The position numbers and the translations under genes are program-made. A stretch of 64,000 nucleotides of DNA from Deminuibacter soli (GTDB lineage: Bacteria; Bacteroidota; Bacteroidia; Chitinophagales; Chitinophagaceae). Below are positions 1 to 9,484 of this stretch, in pieces. Every line of letters starts with the position of its first letter. The stretch's first letter is position 1. The DNA is taken from assembly GCF_003412455.1 (NCBI RefSeq), contig NZ_QTJU01000002.1:434001-498000 (forward strand), read 5' to 3'. The notes under the pieces are model-generated. The model was not told the DNA's origin. It saw only the letters and a list, made by a program, of their open reading frames with translations, and made no database searches.

Positions 1-1
1 C

Positions 2-1063
2 AATTACAGCAAGTATTTCAACATGCAGGCCATTACCGGTGACACCATCAGTTATAAAGACAAGTGGAACGACCTAACCAATGAGCTGGCCATTATTTCT
101 TACCCGGAAAAAAACAACCTCAACCAGTTTTTAAAACTGGGCGCAGGTTACCAGGCCTTGCAGGGCAAGTTTGTGTATTACAATGGCGATACCACATTCG
201 GCTTAACGCGCAACAATATTTACCTCAACGGAGAATACCGTAACCGTACACGCAACCAGAAATGGGACATCTTTGCCAGCGGCCAGTTTTTTGCATCAGG
301 TGCCTATACCGGTGACTATGCGGCATTGATTAGCCTGAGAAGCCAGATCAGCAAAAAGCTGGGTTACCTCTCGCTTGGCTTTCAGAACGTGAACCGTTCC
401 GTATCGTTTGTGTACGATAGCCGCTCTTCGTTCCCCTCATTGAGTGAAGGCAATTTTGGCAAAGAAAACATTACGCATATTTTCGCCAATGTAGATGTGA
501 CTGCCTTGCAGATGAAGCTGAATGGTGATTACTATGCCATTACCAACCTGCCTTATTTCAGCGACTTCTTCAACGCCAAACAATACAGCAGCCTGTTTAA
601 TGTGCTGCACGTAAGTGCCGAGAAAAAGTTTCCCTTAAGCAAATTCTGGAACCTGTACAGTGAAGTACACCTGCAACAGAAAACCGGTGCAGCGCCTGTA
701 AACCTGCCTACTTTTTTTACTGCGGACAGGCTGGTGTTTGAAGGCAATTTCTTTAAGAATCTTTACCTCGCAATGGGCGTGGAAGTGCGTTATTATTCGC
801 CCTATAAAATGGATAACTACTCGCCCTTTACCGGCCAGTTTTTTAACCAGGGCAGTTATACAACCAGCAACAGGCCCGATATTAACGGTTTCCTGCATTT
901 CAGGATTAAAACCTTCCGCGGGTTTATCCGCCTGGAAAACCTGAACACTTTTAACATTGCCAATGGCAGTGCCGGCTTTGGCCGGTATAACTTTACATCT
1001 GAACACTATGCCGGCAGAACCTTATGGCTGCACACCGGTATATGGTGGAACTTCATCAACTAA
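2..1063 (+). CDS. Putative outer-membrane porin, C-terminal part (cut by window start)
   Basis: The reading frame is open from base 2 and has no stop before the TAA at 1061-1063, so the gene begins upstream of the window; an internal ATG at 23 is not a convincing start. At least 353 residues are visible. The protein is rich in alternating polar and aromatic residues and turns typical of outer-membrane beta strands, ending in a Trp-rich strand (IWWNFIN). The overall pattern resembles the Bacteroidota 'putative porin' family (Porin_10), whose members are 16- or 18-strand channels. No plug or TonB box is visible in this portion. The thioredoxin gene follows after two bases, so the two are probably co-transcribed. 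Family assignment is by general pattern, without a search. Confidence 0.7.
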   Translation, partial: NYSKYFNMQAITGDTISYKDKWNDLTNELAIISYPEKNNLNQFLKLGAGYQALQGKFVYYNGDTTFGLTRNNIYLNGEYRNRTRNQKWDIFASGQFFASGAYTGDYAALISLRSQISKKLGYLSLGFQNVNRSVSFVYDSRSSFPSLSEGNFGKENITHIFANVDVTALQMKLNGDYYAITNLPYFSDFFNAKQYSSLFNVLHVSAEKKFPLSKFWNLYSEVHLQQKTGAAPVNLPTFFTADRLVFEGNFFKNLYLAMGVEVRYYSPYKMDNYSPFTGQFFNQGSYTTSNRPDINGFLHFRIKTFRGFIRLENLNTFNIANGSAGFGRYNFTSEHYAGRTLWLHTGIWWNFIN

Positions 1064-1077
1064 AAATGCATTTTGCA

Positions 1078-1542
1078 ATGAAAACGATTTTGGCTTTTCT
1101 CCTGGCTTTAACCCTTGGTACTTCAGCAATGGCGCAAGGCGGCAACAAACAAATGCCCGAAATACAACTGCCCGATGCCAATGGCAATACGGTTAAACTT
1201 TCTTCCTTAAAAGGTAAAGTGGTGCTGGTTGATTTCTGGGCAAGCTGGTGTGGTCCGTGCAGGCAAAGCATGCCGCATTTAAAGAAGCTGTACAGTGAAT
1301 ACAAAAGCAAGGGCTTTGAAATATACGGCATCTCACTCGATGAAAGCGCTGCACCCTGGAAGCGTGCTGTGAAAGAAGACGGAACAAGCTGGATACATGT
1401 GCTGGATACACAGGGCCGCACTGCACAGCAATTTAATGTACAATATATTCCCACCTCTTACCTTATTGACAAAGAAGGAAAAGTAGTAGCAGTGAATGCA
1501 GATAAAGACCAGCTGGAGAAGCTGGTAAAGCAGCTGCTGTAA
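1078..1542 (+). CDS. TlpA-like periplasmic thiol-disulfide oxidoreductase
   Basis: A 154-residue protein with an N-terminal signal peptide (about residues 1-20, ending AMAQ) followed by an AhpC/TSA-thioredoxin fold. The redox motif WCGPC lies at residues 57-61 and the cis-proline loop is IPTSYLID. This is the TlpA/ResA type used in periplasmic disulfide reduction, for example in cytochrome c maturation; the substrate cannot be told. I chose ATG 1078 because it begins the signal peptide directly; ATG 1066 would add four residues. An upstream in-frame ATG at 1024 lies inside the porin gene. The very short spacing to the porin stop suggests one transcript. Confidence 0.88.
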   Translation: MKTILAFLLALTLGTSAMAQGGNKQMPEIQLPDANGNTVKLSSLKGKVVLVDFWASWCGPCRQSMPHLKKLYSEYKSKGFEIYGISLDESAAPWKRAVKEDGTSWIHVLDTQGRTAQQFNVQYIPTSYLIDKEGKVVAVNADKDQLEKLVKQLL

Positions 1543-1625
1543 CGCTTTATCATTTCTGTAACAGTACTGGATAAAATAAACATACGGTAAAAACGTTGCT
1601 CATAACTAATTATATGGCAGCGTTT

Positions 1626-1633
1626 TATTTTTG
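1626..1633 (+). promoter_or_regulatory. -7 promoter box upstream of barrel protein
   Basis: TATTTTTG matches the Bacteroidota -7 consensus TAnnTTTG. It lies 43 bases before the ATG at 1677. No good -33 TTG at 19-21 bases upstream is present, so the call rests on one element. Confidence 0.4.
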
Positions 1634-1676
1634 CGTTTGGCATAACAATTGAAACCTTAACCCCAAAATCAACAAT

Positions 1677-2261
1677 ATGAAAAAGCTAGTTCTGTTATTT
1701 ATCGGTATGGCCGCATTTGCTTTTGCTTCGCACGCGCAGAGCTTGCACATCGGTGTAAAAGGCGGTGCCAACCTGGGTAAAATTGATGGCCAGTCTTTCA
1801 ACGACGGTTTTAAACTCGGTTACCAGTTGGGTGGCTTTGCTGAAATTGATTTCAGTAAATCACTGGGTATACAGCCTGAGGTATTATTCAGCCAGACAAA
1901 TACCAAAACAGCCAGCACCGCTTCTGATGTTACCAATGGCATTATCACCAACGACAACAAATCACTCAACTATTTAAGCATTCCTGTATTGCTGCGTATC
2001 AATGCAGGTAACCTGCTTACATTTCATGTAGGTCCGCAGTTCAGTGTATTGCTGAACAATCATGAAACCGTTTTGGAGAATGGCAAAGACGCCTTTAAAA
2101 GCGGCGACTTTGCAGCAGTGCTGGGTGCACAGGTTAACCTTGGCACCTTCCGCGTTTACGGCCGTTACAATATCGGTTTAAGCAATATCAGCGATATCGA
2201 CAACTCGGGTAAATGGAAAAACCAGCAGATACAACTGGGTGTTGGCATTAAATTATTATAA
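1677..2261 (+). CDS. PorT-like outer-membrane beta-barrel protein
   Basis: A 194-residue protein with a clear signal peptide (about residues 1-20, cleaved after SHAQ) and a C-terminal eight-strand-type barrel. Recognisable pieces are the opening strand HIGVKGGANLG, the GYQLGGFAEIDF strand pair and the closing QIQLGVGIKLL. This is the general PorT/OmpA-like 'outer membrane beta-barrel' family (OMP_b-brl_2), common and functionally heterogeneous in Bacteroidota. No peptidoglycan-binding domain is present. It stands alone between its own -7 box and a strong terminator at 2286-2316. Its function is unknown. Confidence 0.8.
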   Translation: MKKLVLLFIGMAAFAFASHAQSLHIGVKGGANLGKIDGQSFNDGFKLGYQLGGFAEIDFSKSLGIQPEVLFSQTNTKTASTASDVTNGIITNDNKSLNYLSIPVLLRINAGNLLTFHVGPQFSVLLNNHETVLENGKDAFKSGDFAAVLGAQVNLGTFRVYGRYNIGLSNISDIDNSGKWKNQQIQLGVGIKLL

Positions 2262-2285
2262 GCTTCAGCATGGCTGATGCAGCAA

Positions 2286-2316
2286 ACGGGCACCTTCTTC
2301 CGGTGCCCGTTTTTTA
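2286..2316 (+). terminator. Rho-independent terminator
   Basis: A perfect 9-bp stem (ACGGGCACC with GGTGCCCGT, 7-base loop) is followed directly by a T run. It lies 25 bases after the barrel gene stop. Confidence 0.9.
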
Positions 2317-2570
2317 TTGACAGCCTGCCAAATAGTGCTTAAGATTTGCCTCAACCTGTTTAAGTGGCGGAACAGTAACGCTGTTCCGGAAAATAATAAA
2401 ATGAACAATTTTGCAGATGTAACCGGTTTCAATAGTATATCTGAAGTACATAAACACGAATCAATTGTATAAACGCCTGCAAGGCTGGTTTGCAGCACCA
2501 GCAGCCATTTCATTACGTTTTTCAGTAATACTTAATGTGCATTATTTTCTTTTCGTGTTAAACCCTGTTT

Positions 2571-2604
2571 TTTGCGTCAATTTGCTACGAAACACGTATT
2601 TTTC
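2571..2604 (+). promoter_or_regulatory. Possible lon promoter (-33 TTTG, -7 TATTTTTC)
   Basis: TTTG at 2571-2574 is followed after 22 bases by TATTTTTC at 2597-2604, one mismatch from TAnnTTTG. The transcript would have a leader of roughly 85 bases. Apart from this and the terminator at 2286-2316, I see nothing in the gap 2262-2697. No inverted repeat resembling a CIRCE or heat-shock operator was found. Confidence 0.3.
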
Positions 2605-2697
2605 CTGCTTTGGCACCTAAATTGAACCCATACCTGTGTCGGTGTCAGATGACTGATGCAAAGGATAAATGACATTTTGACCTAAGAAACGAAGCGT

Positions 2698-5097
2698 ATG
2701 AACATTGATCAATTTTTTTTCAAGGCTGAGGATGATACTGACTTTCTGCCCATTATTCCTATTAATGAAAATGATGAGCAGGATAAAAACCTGGTAATAC
2801 CCAACGTACTTCCGCTGCTTCCCCTGCGCAATACGGTGCTGTTTCCCGGTGTTGTATTGCCCATTACAGTGGGCAGGGACAAGAGCATTAAAGCGGTAAA
2901 CGATGCATATAAATCGGATAAACTGATAGCAGTACTTGCACAGAAAGATGCCAATATAGAAGACCCGGAACCGAAAGATCTTTGTGAAATTGGTACCGTT
3001 GCACGTATCGTTAAGCTCATTAAAATGCCCGATGGCGGTACCACTATTATCATCCAGGGTAAGAAACGCTTTCAGCTGGCAGGACTGGTAGAAGAGGAGC
3101 CTTATTTTAAAGCCAACCTGCACCTGTTGCCTGAAGACCTGCTGCCGACAGACGAAAACTTTGAAGCGTATACAAGCACTATCAAAGATCTTGCAGCACA
3201 GATTATACAGTTATCGCCCAACCTTCCTACCGAAGCTTCTATTATTCTCCGCAATATCGAGAACCCTTCTTTCCTCATCAATTTTGTTAGCAGCAACCTG
3301 AACAGTGACCTGGCCGAAAAGCAACGCCTGCTTGAAATAAATGAAGTAAAGGAAAGAGCGGAAAAACTCATTGAATTACTGCAGCGCGAACTGCAGTTTG
3401 CAGAACTCAAAAACAAGGTTACTACCAAAACACGCACGGAGATAGACAAACAGCAGCGTGAATACTTTTTGCAGCAACAGCTGAAGAGTATTAAAGATGA
3501 GCTGGGTGGCGATACCAACGAACGTGAGCTGAGCGAAATGCGCAAAAAGGCCGAGACCAAGAAATGGCCCGATGCTGCGAAGAACATGTTTAAAACAGGT
3601 ATTGAAAAGCTGGAACGCATGCACCCCACCACGCCGGATTATTCGGTGGTGTACAATCATCTTGACCTGATGCTCGATCTTCCCTGGGAAGAATACAGCA
3701 AAGACAGTTACGACCTGAAGAAGGCCAAACAGGTGCTTGACCAGGATCATTACGGCATGTCAAAAATCAAGTCAAGGATACTCGAATACCTGGCCGTACT
3801 GAAACTGAAGGGGGATATGAAAAGCCCGATTCTTTGTTTTGTGGGGCCTCCCGGTATTGGTAAAACATCGTTGGGTAAAAGCATTGCACATGCCATTGGC
3901 CGCAAGTACGTACGCGTGAGCCTGGGCGGTTTGCATGATGAAAGTGAAATACGCGGTCACCGCAAAACCTATATCGGCGCTATGCCCGGCCGTATTGTGC
4001 AGAACATACGCAAGGTAAAATCATCTAACCCGGTTATGATACTGGATGAGATTGATAAAATTGGCAATGATTTCCGCGGCGATCCTTCGTCTGCTTTACT
4101 GGAAGTACTGGATCCTGAACAGAACAATTCTTTCTACGACAACTACCTTGAACTGGAGTACGATTTAAGCAAGGTGTTGTTTATTGCCACAGCCAATAAT
4201 ATCCAGAACATTCAGCCTGCCCTGCGCGACAGGCTCGAGATCATTGAACTGAGCGGATATGCAATTGAAGAAAAGGTAGAGATAGCCAAACGCCACCTGG
4301 TGCCCAAACAGAAAGAAGCACACGGGCTTGCCAGGGTAAACCTGAAAGTAAATGATAAGGTACTGGAGAAAGTAATTGAAAGTTATACCCGCGAAAGCGG
4401 TGTACGCGAGCTTGACAGGCAGCTGGCCAGCATTATGCGTAACCAGGCCAAAGAGTACGCGATGAAAGACAAGGTGAAGCCTGTGCTCACCGTTGCCGAC
4501 ATTGAGAAAATACTGGGCAGCGCACGTTACAGCAACGAAATTTATAAAACAGCCAATATGCCCGGTGTGGCTGTTGGTTTGGCGTGGACATATGTAGGAG
4601 GCGACATCCTGTTTATTGAAACCCTGCTGGGCGATGGTAAAGGTGATATGAAGCTTACCGGTAACCTGGGTAATGTAATGAAGGAAAGTGCCAGCACGGC
4701 CTTAACTTACCTGCAGGCAAATGCCCGCAAGTACAGCATAGATCCTGAGCTGTTCAGCAAGAAGAGTGTGCATATTCACGTGCCCGAAGGGGCTGTGCCC
4801 AAAGATGGTCCCAGTGCAGGTATTACAATGCTTACTTCACTTGCCTCAGCATTTACCGGCAGGAAAATCAAATCTTACCTGGCTATGACGGGCGAGATAA
4901 CACTGCGCGGACAGGTACTGCCTGTTGGCGGTATCAAAGAAAAAGTACTGGCAGCAAAACGTGCCGGGCTGAAAGAAATTATCATGTGCTGGCAGAATGA
5001 AAAAGATGTACAGGAGATAGACAGTGACTTTATAAAAGGAGTTGATTTTCACTACGTTAAAAACATGCAGCAGGTGCTTGAACTGGCACTGAGCTAA
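2698..5097 (+). CDS. lon: ATP-dependent Lon protease
   Basis: A 799-residue cytosolic AAA+ serine protease that degrades misfolded and regulatory proteins. Domains in order: N-terminal Lon substrate-binding domain (about 35-240, starting [16 protein letters not shown]), a coiled linker (about 240-330), the AAA+ module (about 345-560) with Walker A GPPGIGKT at 383-390 and Walker B MILDEID, and the C-terminal protease domain. The catalytic Ser is in KDGPSAG (Ser706) and the catalytic Lys in GGIKEK (Lys749), giving the expected spacing of 43 residues. Length is normal for the bacterial LonA family. The N-terminal ~35 residues form an acidic extension. Monocistronic, with a terminator at 5197-5227. 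Confidence 0.98.
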   Translation: MNIDQFFFKAEDDTDFLPIIPINENDEQDKNLVIPNVLPLLPLRNTVLFPGVVLPITVGRDKSIKAVNDAYKSDKLIAVLAQKDANIEDPEPKDLCEIGTVARIVKLIKMPDGGTTIIIQGKKRFQLAGLVEEEPYFKANLHLLPEDLLPTDENFEAYTSTIKDLAAQIIQLSPNLPTEASIILRNIENPSFLINFVSSNLNSDLAEKQRLLEINEVKERAEKLIELLQRELQFAELKNKVTTKTRTEIDKQQREYFLQQQLKSIKDELGGDTNERELSEMRKKAETKKWPDAAKNMFKTGIEKLERMHPTTPDYSVVYNHLDLMLDLPWEEYSKDSYDLKKAKQVLDQDHYGMSKIKSRILEYLAVLKLKGDMKSPILCFVGPPGIGKTSLGKSIAHAIGRKYVRVSLGGLHDESEIRGHRKTYIGAMPGRIVQNIRKVKSSNPVMILDEIDKIGNDFRGDPSSALLEVLDPEQNNSFYDNYLELEYDLSKVLFIATANNIQNIQPALRDRLEIIELSGYAIEEKVEIAKRHLVPKQKEAHGLARVNLKVNDKVLEKVIESYTRESGVRELDRQLASIMRNQAKEYAMKDKVKPVLTVADIEKILGSARYSNEIYKTANMPGVAVGLAWTYVGGDILFIETLLGDGKGDMKLTGNLGNVMKESASTALTYLQANARKYSIDPELFSKKSVHIHVPEGAVPKDGPSAGITMLTSLASAFTGRKIKSYLAMTGEITLRGQVLPVGGIKEKVLAAKRAGLKEIIMCWQNEKDVQEIDSDFIKGVDFHYVKNMQQVLELALS

Positions 5098-5196
5098 AAA
5101 AATAAAAAATCCTTTTGTTACACAACCAATTGTTGACTGTTTTGTAATTATATACTACAAGATTTTTTTCATGTTGGTTGTTTTAAGGGTTAAAAG

Positions 5197-5227
5197 AACT
5201 CCTCCATCTCCATGGCGGAGTTTTTTT
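5197..5227 (+). terminator. Rho-independent terminator after lon
   Basis: AACTCC at 5197-5202 pairs with GGAGTT at 5217-5222, extended by two further pairs past a mismatch, and is followed by a T run. It sits 100 bases after the lon stop; the A/T-rich stretch between holds nothing else recognisable. Confidence 0.75.
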
Positions 5228-5257
5228 ATGCCCGGCACTTATTGATGTAACTGCATC

Positions 5258-5288
5258 AAAAAAAAGCGCTCTCCGGGGAGAACGCCTT
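5258..5288 (-). terminator. Rho-independent terminator after bioB
   Basis: On the minus strand GCGTTCTCC pairs with GGAGAGCGC (one G-T pair) and is followed by eight T. It lies just beyond the bioB stop, so lon and bioB converge with separate terminators. Confidence 0.85.
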
Positions 5289-5311
5289 TTATATCTTATC
5301 AATTAAAATGC

Positions 5312-6313
5312 TTACGCGGTTACGGTTGTTGTTAAGGCAGCCATTTCTTTTTCCTCTTTAAAAGCTTCCCTTGGTTTAAGACCCAGCATTTCAAACATCA
5401 TCTGGTCTTCACCAAAACTTGGGTTAGGTGTGGTTAACAGTTTATCGCCGGTAAAGATTGAGTTGGCGCCTGCCATAAAGCAGAACGCCTGTTCGGCAAT
5501 GCTCATTTCGGCACGGCCGGCGCTGAGGCGCACCATTGATTTGGGCATCAGTATACGTGCAGTAGCAATCATGCGCACCATATCCCATACCTGTACCTTA
5601 TCGTTGTGCTGTAACGGTGTGCCTGCTACACGTACCAGTGCGTTAATGGGCACGCTGTCCGGATGTTCGGGCATAGTGCTCAGGGTGTGCAGCATTTTAA
5701 CGCGGTCTTCATGTGTTTCACCCAGGCCAACAATACCACCGCAACAAACCGTTACACCTGCTTTACGTACGTTGTCAAGTGTTTTTAAACGGTCGTCGTA
5801 GGTGCGGGTAGAAATGATTTTATCGTAGTGATCGGCAGAGGTATCGAGGTTGTGGTTGTAGGAGTACAAACCTGCGTCGGCCAGTTTCTGTGCCTGACTT
5901 TCGGTAAGCATACCGAGTGTACAGCACACTTCCATACCCATTTCGTTCACGCCTTTTACCATGTCAATCACGCGGTCGAAATCGCGGTTGTCACGTACTT
6001 CGCGCCATGCTGCGCCCATACAGAAACGGGTGCTTCCGGCTTCTTTTGCACGGCGTGCAAATTCCAGCACTTCGTCTTTCTGCATCAGGGCCTGTACATT
6101 CACACCGGTATTGTACCTGGCTGCCTGCGGGCAATAGGCGCAGTCTTCGGTACAGCCGCCTGTTTTAATACTCAGCAAAGTACATACCTGCACTTCGGCA
6201 GTATCATTGTATTCGCGGTGAATGGTAGCCGCACGGTATACGAGTTCGAGCAGGGGCGTATTGTATAAGTCTTTGATCTCTTCCAGAGTCCAGTTGTTCC
6301 TGATTGTAGTCAT
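5312..6313 (-). CDS. bioB: Biotin synthase (radical SAM)
   Basis: A 333-residue radical-SAM enzyme that inserts sulfur into dethiobiotin, the last step of biotin synthesis. The SAM-binding 4Fe-4S cysteines are Cys54, Cys58 and Cys61 ([10 protein letters not shown]), and the conserved YNHNLDT and [10 protein letters not shown] segments of BioB are present. The start at 6313 (MTTIRNNW) is chosen because the -7 box at 6332-6339 lies just upstream; an in-frame ATG at 6346 would place the promoter inside the coding region. No other bio genes are in the window and no BirA-type operator is visible. Ends in a T-rich hairpin terminator. Confidence 0.97.
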   Translation of the reverse strand: MTTIRNNWTLEEIKDLYNTPLLELVYRAATIHREYNDTAEVQVCTLLSIKTGGCTEDCAYCPQAARYNTGVNVQALMQKDEVLEFARRAKEAGSTRFCMGAAWREVRDNRDFDRVIDMVKGVNEMGMEVCCTLGMLTESQAQKLADAGLYSYNHNLDTSADHYDKIISTRTYDDRLKTLDNVRKAGVTVCCGGIVGLGETHEDRVKMLHTLSTMPEHPDSVPINALVRVAGTPLQHNDKVQVWDMVRMIATARILMPKSMVRLSAGRAEMSIAEQAFCFMAGANSIFTGDKLLTTPNPSFGEDQMMFEMLGLKPREAFKEEKEMAALTTTVTA

Positions 6314-6331
6314 AAACACAATTTTCTTGGA

Positions 6332-6339
6332 CAAATATA
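6332..6339 (-). promoter_or_regulatory. -7 promoter box of bioB
   Basis: On the minus strand TATATTTG matches TAnnTTTG exactly and ends 18 bases before the bioB ATG, the same spacing as for the HAD and thioesterase genes of this window. No clear -33 element. Confidence 0.6.
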
Positions 6340-6421
6340 GGGGCAATTCATTTGAAAATCTGAAAGTGCGGTAATTTGTCCGAGGGACTTCTTTGAAGAA
6401 AATGGATTGGGAGAATGGCCG

Positions 6422-6485
6422 GATGATTTGATGGAACGATGAGGTTAATGGTTAAATGGAACGATTGTTTGATAGTTTTGAACTT
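6422..6485 (+). repeat. Degenerate 8-bp-period array
   Basis: From 6422 the sequence can be cut into consecutive 8-base words beginning GATGATTT, GATGGAAC, GATGAGGT, TAATGGTT and so on, drifting in composition but keeping register until about 6485. This belongs to the octad class found at 50736, 53411 and 60037. The start of the gap (6340-6421) shows nothing else. Confidence 0.45.
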
Positions 6486-6552
6486 AGCGGAGACCGGAGC
6501 GAATTTTAACCGCAAAGGGCACAGAGGAAAACCCGCAAAGAACACGGTTATG

Positions 6553-6876
6553 AGCTGCAAGCGTCAAGCTACGAGCTGCAAGCCTGTTTGGGCGCAAACG
6601 CCTTCGGCGAAAGTAACAGTATTAAACTTCGCTAAGATCGTCTCGACAGGAAAACAGCTGCAAGCGTCAAGCTACGAGCTGCAAGCCTGTTTGGGCGCAA
6701 ACCGCCTTCGGCGAAAGTAACAGTATTAAACTTTGCTAAGATCGTCTCGACAGGAAAACAGCTGCAAGCGTCAAGCTACGAGCTGCAAGCTTTAAGCTGA
6801 TAGCTGCAAGCATGTTTGGGCGCAAACGCCTTCGGCGAAAGTAACAGTATTAAACTTCGCTCAGATCGTCTCGACT
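6553..6876 (+). repeat. Three tandem copies of a ~103-bp unit
   Basis: Copies begin at 6553, 6656 and 6760 with AGCTGCAAGCG; copy 2 has one extra base and copy 3 carries a ~21-bp insertion of additional GCTGnnA words. Each unit opens with words of period 7 (GCTGCAA, GCGTCAA, GCTACGA, GCTGCAA) and continues with a constant segment containing CGCCTTCGGCG and ending CTCGACAGG (CTCGACT in the last copy). Copies differ by a few substitutions. The array has no coding character: its reading frames merely repeat the unit. Confidence 0.9.
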
Positions 6877-6898
6877 GTCGATTCTCGATTCTCGATGG
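6868..6898 (+). repeat. 7-bp words matching the 17.6-18.0 kb array in inverse orientation
   Basis: Words CTCGACT, GTCGATT, CTCGATT, CTCGATG follow the last 103-bp copy. Their reverse complement (CGACAGT/CGAGAAT type words) is the core of the ~70-bp tandem array at 17615-18044. Confidence 0.75.
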
Positions 6899-6927
6899 CT
6901 CTACCGCTCTACGGCTCACGAAGTGCA

Positions 6928-7941
6928 TCACAGCGCATTCAGCATTGTGACGATTTGTTCTTTTGTTGTTTGTACTGGATGCAGGTAGGCGGGGGTGCCG
7001 TCGCTGCTTACGGTGATCTGGGAGCTGTCCCAGTAAAGGTTGCCGCCGCGTTTGGAAATGGATACCAGTGTTACCTGCGTGCCGCCGCTGATATTGGCAA
7101 AGAACGTCCGGCTGTGCACATCTGGTGTTAAGCGTACAATGGTATTGGCTGATTGTACAATGGCATATACGGCAGTATTGGCATTGGTGTAGTTGGGTGG
7201 TACAATAACACTGAGCCTTATTCTTGAACTGTAATTGCTGTAGTACTGGCAGCTGATCCATCCTGTTTTGCGGATCATCATGCGGTAACCATTTACCATG
7301 GTATTGGTGCCGGCATCCAGCTCCTGGAAGGCCTGTATGCTGTTGTCATCCTGCACATAGGGAGCCCAGGTAAAATTGCCGGGATAAATACTGGCCGTAT
7401 CGCCGTAGTACAGGTGTATGGGCGAGCCCAATACGCCAGACCGGAACTGCACACCTAAGTAAGCGCCCGATGCCAATGAAACGGGCTGCCCGTTCTGTGT
7501 AAGGCGGATACGGAACGTGACAGCTGATTCGAGTAGTTTATCGTATGTGGAAGTAGGTTTTGCAAAGCGCACATAGTCGCCTTTTGTATGCAGTACCAGC
7601 AATTCAATTTTTACTTTGGCTGTGGTGTTGCCATTGCAGAAACCTGCCGGGCAAAACACACTGCTGCCATCAGCAAATGTAACCGTACCGCCGGTTTCAG
7701 CAGATACGGAATCAACATACACGGATACCGATGCATTCAACACACTGTCTACAGAGAACACAGCAGCTGTACGGCTTAATGTTTCGTACCAGGTAGAATC
7801 ATTGAGTGAAGAATCATTCGCAGGCACAAACTCGCCCGAGGTATCTTTCATGCACGAAGCCATCAGCCACAGGGGGAGAAGGGCGCATAGCAGGCGTTTG
7901 GCCAGCTGCAGATAAGTAATATGTTTTAAATAGAGACGCAT
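6928..7941 (-). CDS. Uncharacterised lipoprotein, third gene of the sigma-factor operon
   Basis: A 337-residue exported lipoprotein: a hydrophobic leader (about residues 14-29) ends in the lipobox LMASC, giving lipid-modified Cys30, followed by a Ser/Asp/Asn-rich linker. The mature part is rich in beta-strand-forming and Ser/Thr residues with no catalytic motif that I recognise. It begins 30 bases after the membrane-anchored barrel gene on the same strand and is probably co-transcribed with it and the ECF sigma factor. By position it may be part of the sigma factor's sensing or output system, but that is inference. Function unknown. Confidence 0.7.
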   Translation of the reverse strand: MRLYLKHITYLQLAKRLLCALLPLWLMASCMKDTSGEFVPANDSSLNDSTWYETLSRTAAVFSVDSVLNASVSVYVDSVSAETGGTVTFADGSSVFCPAGFCNGNTTAKVKIELLVLHTKGDYVRFAKPTSTYDKLLESAVTFRIRLTQNGQPVSLASGAYLGVQFRSGVLGSPIHLYYGDTASIYPGNFTWAPYVQDDNSIQAFQELDAGTNTMVNGYRMMIRKTGWISCQYYSNYSSRIRLSVIVPPNYTNANTAVYAIVQSANTIVRLTPDVHSRTFFANISGGTQVTLVSISKRGGNLYWDSSQITVSSDGTPAYLHPVQTTKEQIVTMLNAL

Positions 7942-7971
7942 TATTTCTTTATATACAACTAACAGATACTG

Positions 7972-9483
7972 CTATCGCATAAAACGTTGCCCAGCATTAT
8001 TTAAACGGTAGCGTATGCCCAGCGATAAACCTGTTGTTTTAAATTTCTGGTTATAGGGTGTACCCGGTTGTGTCATGTTAGAGAAATTATAACGCAGGTA
8101 AGGTTCTGCGAACAACTCCATGTTATCGGTAATGGTTTTCATTACACTGAAACCGGCATATACACCCAGGCCGATGTTTCGTTTGTAAGTGCCCTGCGCA
8201 ACACCGTGGTTTTGTATGCTGGTATCCAGCACTTCGCCCCTGTACCAGGAGTACAGGTTGATGATAGCGCCTGCGTTGGCGGCAAACTTCCATTGATCGT
8301 TGCCCCACTCGTAACTCAGCAACAACGGTATGTCGATGCTTTTGTATTTATTGGTGGTTGTTTTTTTACGGTAACCGATTTGTTCGTAACTGCTGGTATC
8401 TTTTACAATTAATGTATCACCCGGTGTTGGTACAATGGTGTGTGTGGTAATAACGGTAACTGTTTTGCGGTCGGTTTCTGTTTGCGTGGTTAAGCGTTCA
8501 TTTATTTGCGAGTATTGCAAACCTGCTTTTGCCAGCAGGTGTTCTGACAGGCTTTTGCTGAAACGTGCGCCCAGTGTAAATGATACGCGCATGTTTTCCG
8601 CACTGTCTTTACGTTGTACATAACCGGCATAGGCAGGGGAGGATGGCGAAATGCTTTTGCTTACAAAATCGGGTGAACCATACAGCTCCACATAAAAATC
8701 ATTGCGGAATGGTCCGCGCAGGGTGGGGCACTGAATTACCGGCATTTTTTTATTGGCCTGTTTGCTCAGCAAACTTTTCATAGATGCGTCCTGGCTGGCC
8801 TGCAACCATTGCAGTTGTGCGGTTTTTGTGTCGGTATTGTATGCAGGTACAAAACGGCTGTTCAAAAACTGTGTGGTGCTGAAAGCCGTATTGGGTGCAT
8901 CGTTCAGCGGTGCAGTGGTTAATTGGTTACCGGTAGCAACGCCATTGTTATACAAGCCATTGCCATTACGTGGCAGGTGTGTGCCGTTGCCGGCTGCATG
9001 GCCTGTTGCAATATTTGCTGCTTCATTTTCACTGCCGATTGTTGCTGCGGCGGTATTCGCTGATGAGCGTGTTGCATCAACGGTTTTGTTGGCTATTGTA
9101 TGATCAGCAGGTGTTTGTACGGCGGTATTGCTGCTGCCAGCTGTTGCCGGTTCGGTAGTTGAATCAGTACCTGCAGCTGCAGCGTTTTGTTGTGTTGGTG
9201 GCTGAGTAAAGTTTTTACCTGATAAGCCTGGTTTTAAGTTGGGTGATGTTTGTGTTTGATTGGCGGTGCTGCCGGGTGTTTGCTGCACCCAAAGCCAGGT
9301 GGCGCTGCCGGTGAGCAGCAGCAAGGCTGCCAGCCATAAGTATACGGCCGGTGCGCGCAGCCAGGCCGGACCTGTGCGTCGCTTTTCACCTGCGGCAATG
9401 CGATCCCACATATCCGCCGGTACCGGGGAAGGGTGATCGCCAAGCTTGTCGCGAATAAATTTATCAAAGAGTTGGTCTGTCAT
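7972..9483 (-). CDS. Membrane-anchored protein with anti-sigma-like N-terminus and C-terminal beta-barrel-like domain
   Basis: 503 residues. The N-terminal ~45 residues are cytosolic-looking (FDKFIRDKLGDHPSPVPADMWDRI), of the kind found in Bacteroidota membrane proteins encoded next to ECF sigma factors. One transmembrane helix follows (about 46-66), then a long Ala/Thr/Asn/Gln-rich low-complexity stretch (about 67-255), then a C-terminal region of alternating beta strands resembling PorT-type barrels (about 260-503). Start ATG 9483 is one base after the sigma-factor stop, so translation is probably coupled; an ATG at 9495 would overlap that gene. No zinc-binding anti-sigma motif (HxxxCxxC) is present. 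A role as the sigma factor's membrane partner is inference from position. Confidence 0.75.
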   Translation of the reverse strand: MTDQLFDKFIRDKLGDHPSPVPADMWDRIAAGEKRRTGPAWLRAPAVYLWLAALLLLTGSATWLWVQQTPGSTANQTQTSPNLKPGLSGKNFTQPPTQQNAAAAGTDSTTEPATAGSSNTAVQTPADHTIANKTVDATRSSANTAAATIGSENEAANIATGHAAGNGTHLPRNGNGLYNNGVATGNQLTTAPLNDAPNTAFSTTQFLNSRFVPAYNTDTKTAQLQWLQASQDASMKSLLSKQANKKMPVIQCPTLRGPFRNDFYVELYGSPDFVSKSISPSSPAYAGYVQRKDSAENMRVSFTLGARFSKSLSEHLLAKAGLQYSQINERLTTQTETDRKTVTVITTHTIVPTPGDTLIVKDTSSYEQIGYRKKTTTNKYKSIDIPLLLSYEWGNDQWKFAANAGAIINLYSWYRGEVLDTSIQNHGVAQGTYKRNIGLGVYAGFSVMKTITDNMELFAEPYLRYNFSNMTQPGTPYNQKFKTTGLSLGIRYRLNNAGQRFMR

Positions 9484-9484
9484 G

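Noticed and set aside
2265-2513. Minus-strand reading frame between the barrel gene and lon
   Set aside because: It contains the barrel gene's terminator in its 3' part and has no recognisable domain or -7 box.
6439-6720. Plus-strand reading frame of 93 codons in the 103-bp array
   Set aside because: It consists of the repeat unit and has no protein-like features.
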